A DNA stretch of 64,000 bases from Nymphaea colorata. Taxonomy: Eukaryota; Streptophyta; Magnoliopsida; Nymphaeales; Nymphaeaceae. A program made the translations under genes and the position numbers. The stretch is taken from NCBI RefSeq assembly GCF_008831285.2, contig NC_045138.2, positions 5,051,205-5,115,204 of the forward strand. Direction: 5' to 3'. Each line of letters opens with the position of its first letter. The stretch's first letter is position 1. Of the stretch, positions 48,384 through 59,039 are shown piece after piece. The notes beneath the pieces were generated by a model. It made no database searches, was not told where the DNA came from, and saw only the letters and a list, made by a program, of their open reading frames with translations.

Positions 48384-51300
48384 ATGGATGAAAGAAATTC
48401 TTCTACTCCTCTCCCTAAACTTACTTCATCAAACTATGTTTCTTGGGCAAAAACTATGGAACATTTCATTAGAAGTAAAGGCTTATGGGGACTTGTTGAT
48501 GGATCTAAAAGTGAACCTCAATTAGTCCTAACCAAAACCATAGATGGTAAAGCCCAAGAACTAGATTGAGTGGAAAAAGACAAGGTCATGAGTGAATACG
48601 AGAGAAAATGGGAAGAGTGGAAGATAGGACATCACAAGATTATCACTTGGATTATTGCTTGTGTTGATACAACTATGGGCCAAATAGCAAAACATAATTT
48701 TGCTCATGATGCTTGGGATTTCCTCAAGAAAACCCACACTATGAAAGATGTGGCTTACATGTACAATCTTCAAATGAAGATTGCAAGTCTCCAACAAGGG
48801 GATAAGTCCATTAAGCAATACGTTGGAGAAATGGAGCAATTATGGGACGAACTTGCCCTATTTGAACCTGAATGGTATGATCCAAGAGACATTGGAGTGA
48901 GGGAAAAACAAATCAAAAGAGAAAAATTTTATAAATTCATTCTTGGTCTTAGACCGGAATATGATGGAGTCAAAACTTCCTTGCTTCATAGACATAAGGT
49001 ACCATCTATGAATAAAGCCATAGCCGAGCTTCAAATGGAGGAGAATAGACTCAATTTTTGTAAAGAAAAGAGTGAAAGTGTTCTTGCTACTTCAAGACCC
49101 GGCGCTCATATGAGAACTTATAGACCTCCTCATTTTAATCGAAATTATGAGAATAATGGCAACAAGAAGATTATATGTTTCTATTGTCAAGAAGAAGGAC
49201 ACACTAAACCTAGGTGTCCTAAATTGAGGAGATTTGACAAAAAGACAAGTGTGGCTGGGACAATGTATGAAGAAAGCAATCGATTTGACCTAGACAAGCT
49301 TATTGATGCTCTTCAACCACTACTCAAAGGGAAAGGGACTTCTCCAACTTCCGGAGCAACGATAGCATCTACATCTTCAAGTAAGTACTCTTGGATTCTT
49401 GATTCTGGAGCTTCTTTTCATATGACCCCTTGTAGTTCATTACTTACCGAATGCACTAAGGAGGAATCGTGCCCTTTTGTTAAAACCGCCGATGGAACTC
49501 CTCTTGAAATCAGATGTGTTGGGAATATTGATCAAAATTTTGATTCAAAAGTTTTCAAAATACCAAAAGTTAGATTCATTCCCAAATTTAACTTAAATCT
49601 CTTGTCGGTTTCTCAAATAACAAATCATGGATGTGATATTGTCTTCTCACAAAATAAATTTTTGATACAGGACCATCTTTCCAAGAAGACGATTGGGGAA
49701 GGTTCTAGGAAAGATGATCTCTACTATGTTGATTATTTGGATCTTTCCAACCCAACTTGCAATGTAGTCAAGAAGAGTGACATCCAAATTTAGCATCAAA
49801 AACTTGGACATTCAAGTTTAGGAAAAATGTCTTGTATCCCTTTTTTGGAAGAGAAATGTAAAGAAATGATCTCATGTGATGATTGTATTAAAGCCAAAAT
49901 TAAGGCTTTACCTTTTGGAAATAGAAATTTTGTTGCAAAAGCACCTTTTAAGTTAGTGCATTCGGATGTATGGGGTCCCGCTCCTATTATGTCTAAAGGT
50001 GGTTTACTTTATTATGTCATTTTTGTAGATGATTACTCTCGTTATGCTTGGGTTTACTTTCTTAAACGCAAATCGGAAGTCTTTTTTAATTTCAAAAACT
50101 TTTACAACATGATCAAAACTCAATTTGATGCAAACCTTAAAATTTTTAGAAGTGATTCCGGAGGAGAATTCATTTCCAATGAATTCGAAGAATTCCTAAA
50201 GGAAAAAGGAGTTATACACCAAAAGACTTGTCCCAAAACCCCCCAACAAAACGGAATCGCCGAAAGAAAACATAGACATATTCTTGAAACAACAAGAGCT
50301 CTCCTTATATCAAAAAATGTTCCAAAAAAATTTTTGGGCTGAAGCAATTCTTACATCCATTTACTTGATTAATAGAATGCCCTCTAAAATTTTAGAAAAT
50401 ATTTCACCTTTTCAAAAACTTTTTAATTTGGAGCCAATTTATAAAAGATTCAAAGTCTTTGGTTGCAAATGTTACATTTTAAATGACAAAAATGATAAAC
50501 TTTAATCTAGGGATATTCAATGTGTCTTTATTGGCTATTCCGAAACTCAAAAAGGATATAGATGCTATGATATTGAAAAAGATAAGGTCTATGTTTCTAG
50601 AAATGTGATTTTTTTAGAAGAAGAAAATGGCTTTAATGAAAATAAACCCAAGCATGAAGATGAATATTCCTTTTTATGGATAAAAGATGATGATTATGAT
50701 AATGATGATGATGATGTTTTGCACTATTCATATGATGATGCTCTAAATGAGGTTGATAACACTTCTTTTAATAGACCACCACCCAGGGATGTAATAGTTT
50801 ATGAGAGAAGGTCTCAACAAAACATCCAAGAGTCTCAACCTACTCTTAGGAGATCTGAAAGAGATATTCATCCACCTCAAAAATTTGTTTCCTACGAGTC
50901 TTTTTCTCCAAAACATAGAGCTTGCTTATTAGCTATTCACTCTCTTGATGAACCTTCATCCTATGTTGAAGCCAAAACTAACCCACTTTGGGTTGAAGCC
51001 ATGAACAATGAACTTAAAGCCCTTGATGATAATAAAACTTGGGACATTGTGTCTCTTCCTATCGGGAAAAAGACAATAGGATGTAGGTGGGTTTACAAAA
51101 TCAAAACTAGAAGTGATGGATCTATTGAAAGGTATAAAGCTAGACTTGTTGCCAAAGGATATGCCCAAGAATATGGGATTGATTACGAAGAAACTTTTGC
51201 CCCTGTCGCTCGTATGACCTCTGTTAGAGCTCTTATTGCTGTTGCTTCTATTAAACAATGGTCCATATATCAATTGGATGTCAAAAATGCTTAGGTATAC

Positions 51301-52446
51301 ATGGACTCACCCCCTGGGCTAGATGTACCTAAAGGCAAAGTTCTTTATCTCAGAAAGGCATTGTATGGTTTGAAACAAGCTCCAAAAGCTTGGTTTGATA
51401 TGTTTAGCAATGTTATGTTTAAACAAGGTTTTAAATCATGTTTTTCTGACACAGCTATGTTTGTTAAAAACACAACTATAGGTACAATTGTGTTGCTTTT
51501 ATATGTAGATGATATGATTATTACAGGTAATGATGCCAACGGAATTATGCAGGTAAAGACTTTCCTTAAGAATGAATTTGAAATGACTGATTTGGGTAAA
51601 CTAACATATTTCCTTGGTATTGAAGTTGCTTATAGTAGAAGAGGATACTTGCTCTCACAAATGAAGTTTGCCAATAACATTATAAGCAGATCAGGAATCA
51701 CTGATGACAAGGTGGTGGACACTCCTGAAGCTTTAGGAGTAAAGATGAAGATTGATGATGGAGAAATTCTAGAAAATCCCACCCCCTTTCGTCAATTGGT
51801 GGGAGCTCTCACATATTTATCCATCACAAGGCCTGACATATCACATGTTGTACATGTTATAAGTCAGTTTCAACAAAGACCCACTTCATTACACATGGGA
51901 GCTGCATTGAGGATTGTTCGATATGTCAAACACACTATCACTAAGGGACTTTTTCTATCCTCCTCATCAAACTTGAATATGATTGCTTATACTGATGCTG
52001 ATTAGGGTGGAGATCCTAATAATAGGCATTCCACCACCAGTTTTTGTGTTTTTCTAGGTGACTCTCTCATTTCATGGAGATGCAAAAAACAACATAAAGT
52101 CTCTTTATCTTCAACTGAAGCAGAGTATCGTGCAATGGCTACCACCACCATGGAGATTGTATGGTTGAAAAGCTTATTGAAGGACATTGGAATTGACCTC
52201 AATGAAGCCACCAAGCTCTGCTGCGACAACAAAAGTGCCATCTATATTGCTAGCAATCACACTTTTTATGAAAAGACAAAACATATTGAAATGGATTGTC
52301 ACTATGTGAGAGAGGAATATCTTAGCCGAACAATTGATCTATCTTTTGTCCCTTCTGAATATCAACTTGGAGATTTCTTCACCAAAGCACTAGCTTCCGC
52401 AAGATTCCAGTTTTTTCTTGGCAAACTTTCGGTGATTACACTGTAA
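48384..52446 (+). pseudogene. Copia gag-pol region with stops and a frameshift
   Basis: The frame opens at ATG 48384 with a Gag N-terminus (LTSSNYVSWAKTMEHF). Domains in order: zinc knuckle CX2CX4HX4C at 49176-49217; aspartic protease DSGA at 49401-49412; GAG-pre-integrase HQKLGHSS from 49794; integrase with HSDVWGP, RSDSGGEF and PQQNGIAERKH; reverse transcriptase with YKARLVAKGYAQ, ALYGLKQAPKAW and YVDD (51502-51513); RNase H with SSTEAEYRAM and CDNKSAI, ending at TAA 52446. Disruptions: TGA at 48567, TAG at 49791 (family Trp), a one-base insertion near 50333, TAA at 50503, TAG at 51292 at the junction of a short deletion after DVKNA, and TAG at 52003 (family Trp in TDADW). Not translatable as one protein; mobilisation could only be in trans. 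Confidence 0.95.
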
Positions 52447-52450
52447 GTTT

Positions 52451-52459
52451 GAGGGGGGG
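52451..52459 (+). other. Polypurine tract of the copia element
   Basis: GAGGGGGGG lies directly before the TG of the 3' LTR, the expected position of the plus-strand primer. Confidence 0.9.
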
Positions 52460-52966
52460 TGTTAGAATTTATAATGTAAGTATACATACATGTTTTTGTA
52501 TCTACTATCATATATCTTAAACTCCTAGCAGTTTGATGTATGATTTGTATATATAAATGTATGTGTGTTTGCATATGACTTTTTGTAACTTTTTGTATTT
52601 ATTTTGTCTTTATTTTTCATGCCTTTTTCTAAACCTTTTTCTTTTCCTTTTTTTATTAAGAAAGGAAGTAGCTGTTGGGAGTTCCCAACGGCTAGAAATC
52701 TAGCCGTTGGGAGCCCCAACAGCCACTTCCTCTTCCTCTTTTCTTCCTCCTTTCTTATATACTTCCTCTACAAATAGGGCACTTGGGACCTTTGTTCTTT
52801 TAAGGCTTTTTGGCCTCTCTTGTGTATTCTTCTCTTGAGATTAATATATTTGGTATCTTCTCCTCAAGTTTGAGGTTTGGCTTTGCATTATCTATTGAAG
52901 TTGTTGGGATCTTCAAGAGTGCATCTCTTGAAGCATTTGTATTCTCGAATTTGGGCCTGATTTACA
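52460..52966 (+). repeat. 3' LTR of the copia element
   Basis: 507 bp, TGTTAG...TTTACA, matching the 5' LTR throughout. It keeps the short inverted repeat CCAACGGCTAGAAATCTAGC at about 52685 that the 5' LTR has lost. The following TATATATA merges with the host microsatellite. Confidence 0.95.
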
Positions 52967-53389
52967 TATATATATATATACAACTACAATTTTGATTTGG
53001 TGCACATGATTCTGCTTCTGAATTTCTCAAACTACTTTGGAGCTTTGTTCTCCATCAAGCATATAGCAGTATGATACAAGTAAGGGGGTTTGGTTTGGGA
53101 GTAGAGCTAGAAAAAAATTTTTATGAGACATTAAATATGTAGTTAACAACCAAATCTACCTAAGTTCATGAGGTAGTAACCTGCGGCCATGGGGCTGCCC
53201 CTGCCCCGTACAACTGGACCCAAATCCACCTAAATCCAATTATAAAATTTATAAATTTAAAGTTTCAAAATATCTCCGTGGAGATTGTGCCCCACGGACA
53301 CCTCACCTAACTTGGTTTGGTCATGTCATGAAACCATGTTTCAAGTTGTTGAAACTGAAACATGCGTGCAGAAACTTTTTAAGCACCCA

Positions 53390-53473
53390 CTATTCATATG
53401 GGCAGCACCCAGCATTAAGCATTCTGAAGGCAAACATTGGTTTTCAAGCAGCTCCTTCAGATAAGGATCATCA

Positions 53474-53514
<41 letters not shown>

Positions 53515-53575
53515 CATTAAGCATTCTTAAGGCAAACATTGGTTTTCAAGCAGCTCCTTCAGATAAGGATCATCA

Positions 53576-53640
<65 letters not shown>

Positions 53641-53720
53641 TGTGTGTGTGTTGCAGACAGAAAACTTCTTAAGCACCCAGTATTCTTATGCGCAGCACCC
53701 AGCATTAAGCATTCATAAAG
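53390..53720. repeat. Tandem unit alternating with TA arrays
   Basis: A unit with AGCATTAAGCATTCTGAAGG...CAGATAAGGATCATCATTCA occurs at about 53411-53476 and 53513-53577, each followed by a TA array (53477-53512 and 53578-53637). Flanking partial copies carry AAGCACCCA(C/G)TATTC and CAGCACCCAGCATTAAGCATTC (53390-53420 and 53668-53716). Pattern of unequal exchange or replication slippage seeded by the TA arrays. Confidence 0.8.
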
Positions 53721-53856
53721 CACTCTTACCTATTATATCAACACACGTGAATTGAATATTCTGTGCAGTGAATATAATTTTGTATAAAGAATATATTATC
53801 AACCTTTACCTAATCAAATCACAACGCAGAGCTCATTTAGAACAAGAGGTCATTTT

Positions 53857-53880
53857 ATACATATATATATACATATATAC

Positions 53881-53915
<35 letters not shown>

Positions 53916-53920
53916 CATAT
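53857..53920. repeat. Interrupted (TA)n/ATAC microsatellite
   Basis: TA arrays broken by repeated ATACATA words. Confidence 0.9.
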
Positions 53921-53939
53921 GTATTGCTACTAACCTATC

Positions 53940-55130
53940 ATGCCTCGCCTTAATGTATAAAACAAAGCCCCTCCCCGAATGAAGTCAATCAATTAACAAG
54001 TTGCACATGATGAGATCAGAGAAGCCATGAACAGAGCATATATAAGCGGTTTTGGGAGTCCATTGCTTTACACCTACAGGAAATCCTGCAAAACATCACC
54101 AAGTCCAGCCAACGTTTGCCAAAAGCTTTTTCATTTTCTTCCAGTATCCCATGCGGCTGCAAGCCGTTTCTGATAACTTTCTTAATGAGCATTAGGTCCC
54201 ATCAAGAATTTTTTTCATTAGCTCTTATACCTGTCTGAGTTATTTGGCAAAATCATCAAGCCACATTCTTCTGTTCAGTAGTCAACACGCCAACCACACC
54301 TGAAGCCAAATGATTTAGTAACCAATCATCGCCGATTCTAAGACAATTTGAATATAGACACAAAAACTATGCACTCTCAGTTTCTTCCACCTGGTTGTCT
54401 TGTTATTTGTGTTGAAAGAAGTTTCACTACAATTAGCTGCAGAATCGTTCACAAAAACACTGTTTGCTTCCTGTGCTTTCTCTTGAAAGGGACATACCTG
54501 CAAATTGTGGTGTTCTTATGACCTGCCTCAATTGACCTCAGCACTGAGTTCGATGGATCTCAACCACCTGATCATCTGCTTCGGTTTGGCACATGAAAGA
54601 TCAAGAACCACGACACAGATCTGGTGATTAGGTCGAGACATATAACAATACTATTGACTAGAAACTTAATAGCTGTTAGATTATCTAAGTTCTTTATGTG
54701 CAGAGATGTTGCAGATGGAATCTGTGATCAACCACAGAATATCCTGTGTTGAGAAGTCGCAGAGTCTTGAAAATGACAGGAACAGCAAGATTATTTGGCA
54801 TCCATGAATGTAGGATGAAGAATCATCGTCAGCTTTATAACCTCAATCTTTATGAACAAAATAAGTTCATATGAACATTTACTGTACCGAAGACCAAACC
54901 TTGATAATTAAACCTCATTGGGTTCAATGCGCTGAAAATGAGTCGAACTCGAACAGCGACTACCTTGTAAGTGAAAACCGAGTTGAGCTCAAGCTGCTGC
55001 AATCAGGCATGCAGTGGGTCTAGTTTTCAAGCCTTAGTCCAGTTCAGGAAGCCATTCCAGTCCACCAAAACCTTGGTCTTTCATGGCTATGAACTTCCAA
55101 TAAATTCTTTCATGTCCTTCTACAAGGTAA
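53940..55130. other. Downstream flank of the PPR remnant, no gene
   Basis: Unique AT-rich sequence 3' of the PPR fragment. Short frames at 54315-54503 and 54971-55246 have no recognisable features. It may include the old 3' UTR. Confidence 0.4.
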
Positions 55131-55131
55131 A

Positions 55132-56149
55132 TCACGAAGTGGGGTTGGTGCTCACCCAACTACACCCTGCCAATTTCTTGACTCCTTTATCAGCCATAAC
55201 TTCTCTAAGTTCTATGGCTTCCTGCCACCTACCACAACCAGAATAGATATTTGACAATACAACATAAGTTCCAGACCTCTCAGGCTCTAAACCAAGAAGC
55301 CTCTGGCCTGCGGACTCAGCTAAACCTAACTCCCCATGCAGCCTGCAAGCCCCCAACAAGGCACCCCAGACTGATCCCTCAACATCCACTGGCATCCTCC
55401 TTATAAACTCGCTAGCCTCCAGTAAGAGACCTGCTGCACCGAGCAGATTAACCATGCAGCTATAATGCTCAGTCCACGGTGAAATGTTGAATTCTTTATG
55501 CATAGAATCAAAATATTTGATGCCTAATTCAACACAACCAGCTCGTGCACAAGCTGTGAGTACTCCAAGAAAGGTGATCCCATTTGGTTCCAGACCAGCC
55601 TTCAGCATATCATTGTATGTGGACATGGCTTCATTGCCACAGCCATGTGCTGCAAACGTCGAGATCATGGCATTCCAAGTGCACAACTGCTTCAGTTGCG
55701 TACTCCCAAATACTATAACGGCAGAGTTTAGCAAACCACATTTTCCGTACATGTCGATTAGTGAAGTACCAAGAAATGGAGTAATCATAATGCTTCTTCT
55801 AATCAGATAACCATGGACAGACTTCCCTTCATTAGCAGCCCCTAGACCACCACAGGCAGAAATAACACTAACCAGAGTGGCTTCATGAGGCGATAAACCC
55901 ATATCCACCATAGATTTAAAGAAATCAAATGCTTCTCTGCAGTGCCCATTCTTGGCGCAACCGTTGACCATAGTGGTCCAAGAGACGACATCTCGCCAAG
56001 GCATTTCAACAAACAGTTGGCGTGCAGAAGCCATCTTCCCATTTTTGCAGTATGCATCGAGCATTGCGTTGTGAGACACTTTATCTGGCTCAGATATTTC
56101 AACAAAAACCTGGCGGGCATCGTCTGTTTCCGCAAAAATACCATAGAAC
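55132..56149 (-). pseudogene. PLS-type pentatricopeptide-repeat gene, 3' part only
   Basis: An uninterrupted minus-strand frame of about 338 codons ending at TGA 55132. It contains successive PPR motifs (VSHNAMLDAYCKNGKM, DVVSWTTMVNGCAKNGH, TSLIDMYGKCGLLNSA, CTWNAMISTFAAHG, EPNGITFLGVLTACARAG, HYSCMVNLLGAAG) followed by the E-type C-terminal region (VWGALLGACRLHGE, YVVLSNIYSGCGRWQEA). These proteins normally act in organelle RNA editing or processing and have 500-700 residues with an N-terminal targeting peptide. Here the frame breaks off at 56149 in a motif reading YGIFAETDDARQVF, exactly where a mobile-element terminus begins. There is no in-frame ATG at the break. The surviving part shows no stop, so truncation looks recent or the remainder lies elsewhere. 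Confidence 0.88.
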
Positions 56150-57075
56150 CTATGTCACACGGATACACGGGTACGGGTATCTTACGGATACGAGTACGGG
56201 TACGCGGACAAGATAATTTCAAAATTTTAGGATACCCCGACACGGCAAATATTATATTTAAAAAAATTAAAAATAATAATGAAATAAAAAAACATGAAAT
56301 TTATAATAAAAAAACTAACGTCCCTCTTTCTTTGTCCATACTTTGTCTGTCCTCAGAGACACAGCCAAAGAAAAACCCACTTTTATTTTAAAATATTAAA
56401 ACAATTTAATTTTTAATATATATATAAAATAATGTTGATAGAAAATGAGGTTACGGTGAGTTTGCAAACAATTTAAAATTATAACCGTTTTTGTTTAAAT
56501 AACACAAAATTTAGGACCATTTTGAAATTTGTTCAAATGAAAGCTATAAAAGGCCCCTTTCGTTCGAAACCCTCATTTTCACCCTTCGTTTCTTTCTCTC
56601 TTCACTCATCCTTCTCTCCCAAATCACTACCTCCACGATCCTTCTTCTCCGGAGGCCAGCATGCCACCAGCGGCTCCAAGGCCGGCGACGTGGTAAGTAT
56701 GATGCAGCTGACCGGCTGGTGACCCGCCATGGTAGCAGGAGGATGGGTGGTGAGCCATGAAATGGTGAGTTTTTTTTTATTTTGAATCTTTATTTCTTAA
56801 TTTATTTGTTCTTTTCTCACTCTCTAGGTTTTCCCTCTAGGCTGTGGGTTGAGCGTTCTGGTGGAGGGAGACAAAATCCGGTGGATGAGATGGAATGCAC
56901 TTCAAAATAAAACAGAAGACGTAAAAAAAATCGAGGTTAAAACGGATTATAAAAGTGGTTCGGATCGGGTCTGACCCAGACCCGATCCAAAACGTATCCG
57001 GCTGTATCGCCGTGTTGGGATTCCCATGTCGACATGTCGACACCGGTACTCAACCCAATCCGTGTCGACGTGTCG
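56150..57075. mobile_element. Element with CTATGTCACACGG terminus, right end truncated
   Basis: It starts CTATGTCACACGGATAC, related to the terminus of the 12817-13261 MITE. It has GGGTACGGGTATC and GATACGAGTACGGG words at the left and TATCGCCGTGTTGGG and CGACATGTCGACACC words at the right, around an AT-rich core. It should end in a CTATGTCAC-like inverted repeat followed by a copy of CATAGAAC (56142-56149), but at 57076 it is replaced by the right arm of the large inverted repeat. Confidence 0.6.
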
Positions 57076-58741
57076 AACAGAAATAAGATCTGACTCCAAA
57101 TAAAACCGGACCGACTCCTAAACTCTGACCCGACCTGAAATAGGATAGCTAACCTAGGCGGGTTAACTAAAAGACTAGGTGTTGACTCGACTTAAGGATA
57201 GACGACACTAACGCTAACTGATGGTGGATTGTGACCACCCTCCTTAAGAAGTTGCCTGCTTTTGTAGGGCTTCCTTCCTGCTTCCTGCCGCAGCAGGTGG
57301 TGGATTGTGACCACCCTCCTTAGGAAGTTGCATACATGCTATGGTCCCTTGGTTGGTTGCGGCTTCCTTCGAACCTAGGCGAGGTAATGGTTATCATTTG
57401 AATGTTGGTTTTCCTAGTTTTGGTTATTTGTTTGTCAATGATAATTCTATAACATTTAACTCTGCTATGCACCAACTTATGCAATTACTCTTTGTAGTAT
57501 GTATGTTAAGACATTGTATTTGTTTGGATTTACAAATGGCTTGCACATGTTGTGTATTGTTCTTTATTGATATGCTTAGTATTGTAGTCATTTTTTACAA
57601 TTTTATTGTTATTTTTATAAATATAATATAATTCACAAAGTTGTTCGTGAAGCTTATGCTTCAATTAACATCACACCTCGCCTCGCCTTATCGCCTTTTA
57701 CAACATTGTTTCATTGTTCATTTCCGAATATAGTGTTGTGCAAGTGGAGAATTTTGCTTATATGCAATGGAACCATGTTACAATGCAACATGAGATTTTC
57801 TGCTGTTAGAAGGTATTGTTAGGATAAGATAGAATACTGCTTGGAAGGTTTTACTAACACAATTTACTTGAAGATAACCAATCTTTATTTGACGTTTTCT
57901 GTATAATTTTGTGATTGTTGATATAACTTGCTTGTCTTGCATTATGAATATAAAATCAAAATTTTGGTTTGCACATGTGAAACCAATGGGATGAGCGAAG
58001 CAAAGCCTATGAAGCCAGGCAAAGGGACATGAAGCGCACGCTTCATGCACCCGATGGGATTTGCGTGAAGCGTGTGACATTATTCTTCTCATCCCAAGGA
58101 GAGTAACATATATTGCAATAAAAGTGCCTTAATCATAGCCTGCAACCGCTGTGTCTAGCAGCATAAAAGCAAACAAATTGTAAAGTGAATAAAAACATTG
58201 ATAAAAAAGGTTGTCAAATAAAATAAAGGAGGCATATTGAAAATTAATCCAAAGTTGAAGATCCACTCTTAAGAATACTATATATTTACACAATAATAAT
58301 GGAAGAAATTACATTTCATCCATCAACATGAGAGGGGCTTCGCATCCGTTAAACCCTAACAAACAGGAAAATCTACAAATCCACCAACAAAAAAATGTCA
58401 CGATATACACTGCAATAAAAACATCTTACTTGAGATCCGCAAGCTCTTTCTCATCAGACGAAAAAAAAAAAAATGCTTGAAAAAACTCACAGAAGAAAAA
58501 AGCGTCATGCCACAAAGCAGCAGAGAGAAAGAGGCTGATAGAGAAAAGACCTGTAAACGTTGTGAAAGGAAAAAGGAGGAAGTAGCAAACAGTCCTGTCA
58601 AGAGTAAGGAATGCGCCCGACTGACAGCAACGATGAGAGAAGGCAGCAGCAGCAGTGATTTCTGACGGGTTTCATTTGGACAAATCATTCAGATCCGTTT
58701 TAACAACGCTACTTTTTTACTTGATTAAAACACATTCAGTT
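57076..58741 (-). repeat. Right arm of the large inverted repeat
   Basis: Reverse-complement copy of 41071-42888, with the same outer terminus (CACATTCAGTT) and an inner end at GAACAGAAATAAG. It carries two internal deletions relative to the left arm and small changes such as CTGCTGCGGCAGG for CTGAGAAGGCTGTGGCAGG. The outer end lies 298 bp before the KIWI start codon. Confidence 0.9.
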
Positions 58742-58889
58742 TTATTAATTCAATTTAAAATTAAAATCAAAACTAATCTAAAATGCACATAAAAATAAAA
58801 TGTCGATCTAAAGGTTTTTTTACTGAAAACGGTCGCCTTTGTTACGATTTAATCGGAAAACGGGCGAAGAAAACGAAAAGCGAATATTT

Positions 58890-59039
58890 CCCGCGCAGGT
58901 GGCTGAAGTGGCAAGGACCCCCTTATTTAAACCCCCTCCTTCTCTTCTCCGCTTTCAGTAGAGTCAGCGTCGCTCTTGCCTCTCGGGGGTTTGCGTCCTG
59001 CTTTCCGAGGGTTTTTTCATCGGAGGCCGTCGATCGAAA
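58890..59039 (+). promoter_or_regulatory. Putative KIWI core promoter and 5' leader
   Basis: A TATA-like CTTATTTAAACC sits at 58922-58933, followed by a CT-rich leader (CCTCCTTCTCTTCTCC) leading into the coding start. Position and composition fit a plant core promoter. No upstream ATG lies between the TATA-like box and 59040. Confidence 0.45.

Larger units (their letters stand above)
47590..52966 (+). mobile_element. Ty1/copia LTR retrotransposon, nearly full length, non-coding-competent
   Basis: A 5.4-kb element with 5' LTR, PBS, gag-pol region, polypurine tract and 3' LTR. The domain order protease, integrase, reverse transcriptase, RNase H defines the copia superfamily. The flanks on both sides are TATAT (47585-47589 and 52967-52971), consistent with a 5-bp target duplication inside a TA microsatellite. 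The LTRs differ at roughly eight substitutions plus one 15-16-bp gap, implying a young insertion. Several stops and a frameshift prevent translation of a full polyprotein. Confidence 0.96.

Noticed and set aside
55484-56391. Plus-strand frames opposite the PPR remnant
   Set aside because: Antisense shadows of the PPR frame and of the adjoining mobile-element terminus.
57341-57631. 96-codon plus-strand frame in the right arm, also open in the left arm
   Set aside because: Conservation reflects recent duplication of the arms. The peptide is hydrophobic but has no known features.
41071-58741. Interpretation of the arms as the LTRs of one retrotransposon
   Set aside because: LTRs are direct repeats; these arms are inverted and have no TG...CA boundaries at the shared terminus.
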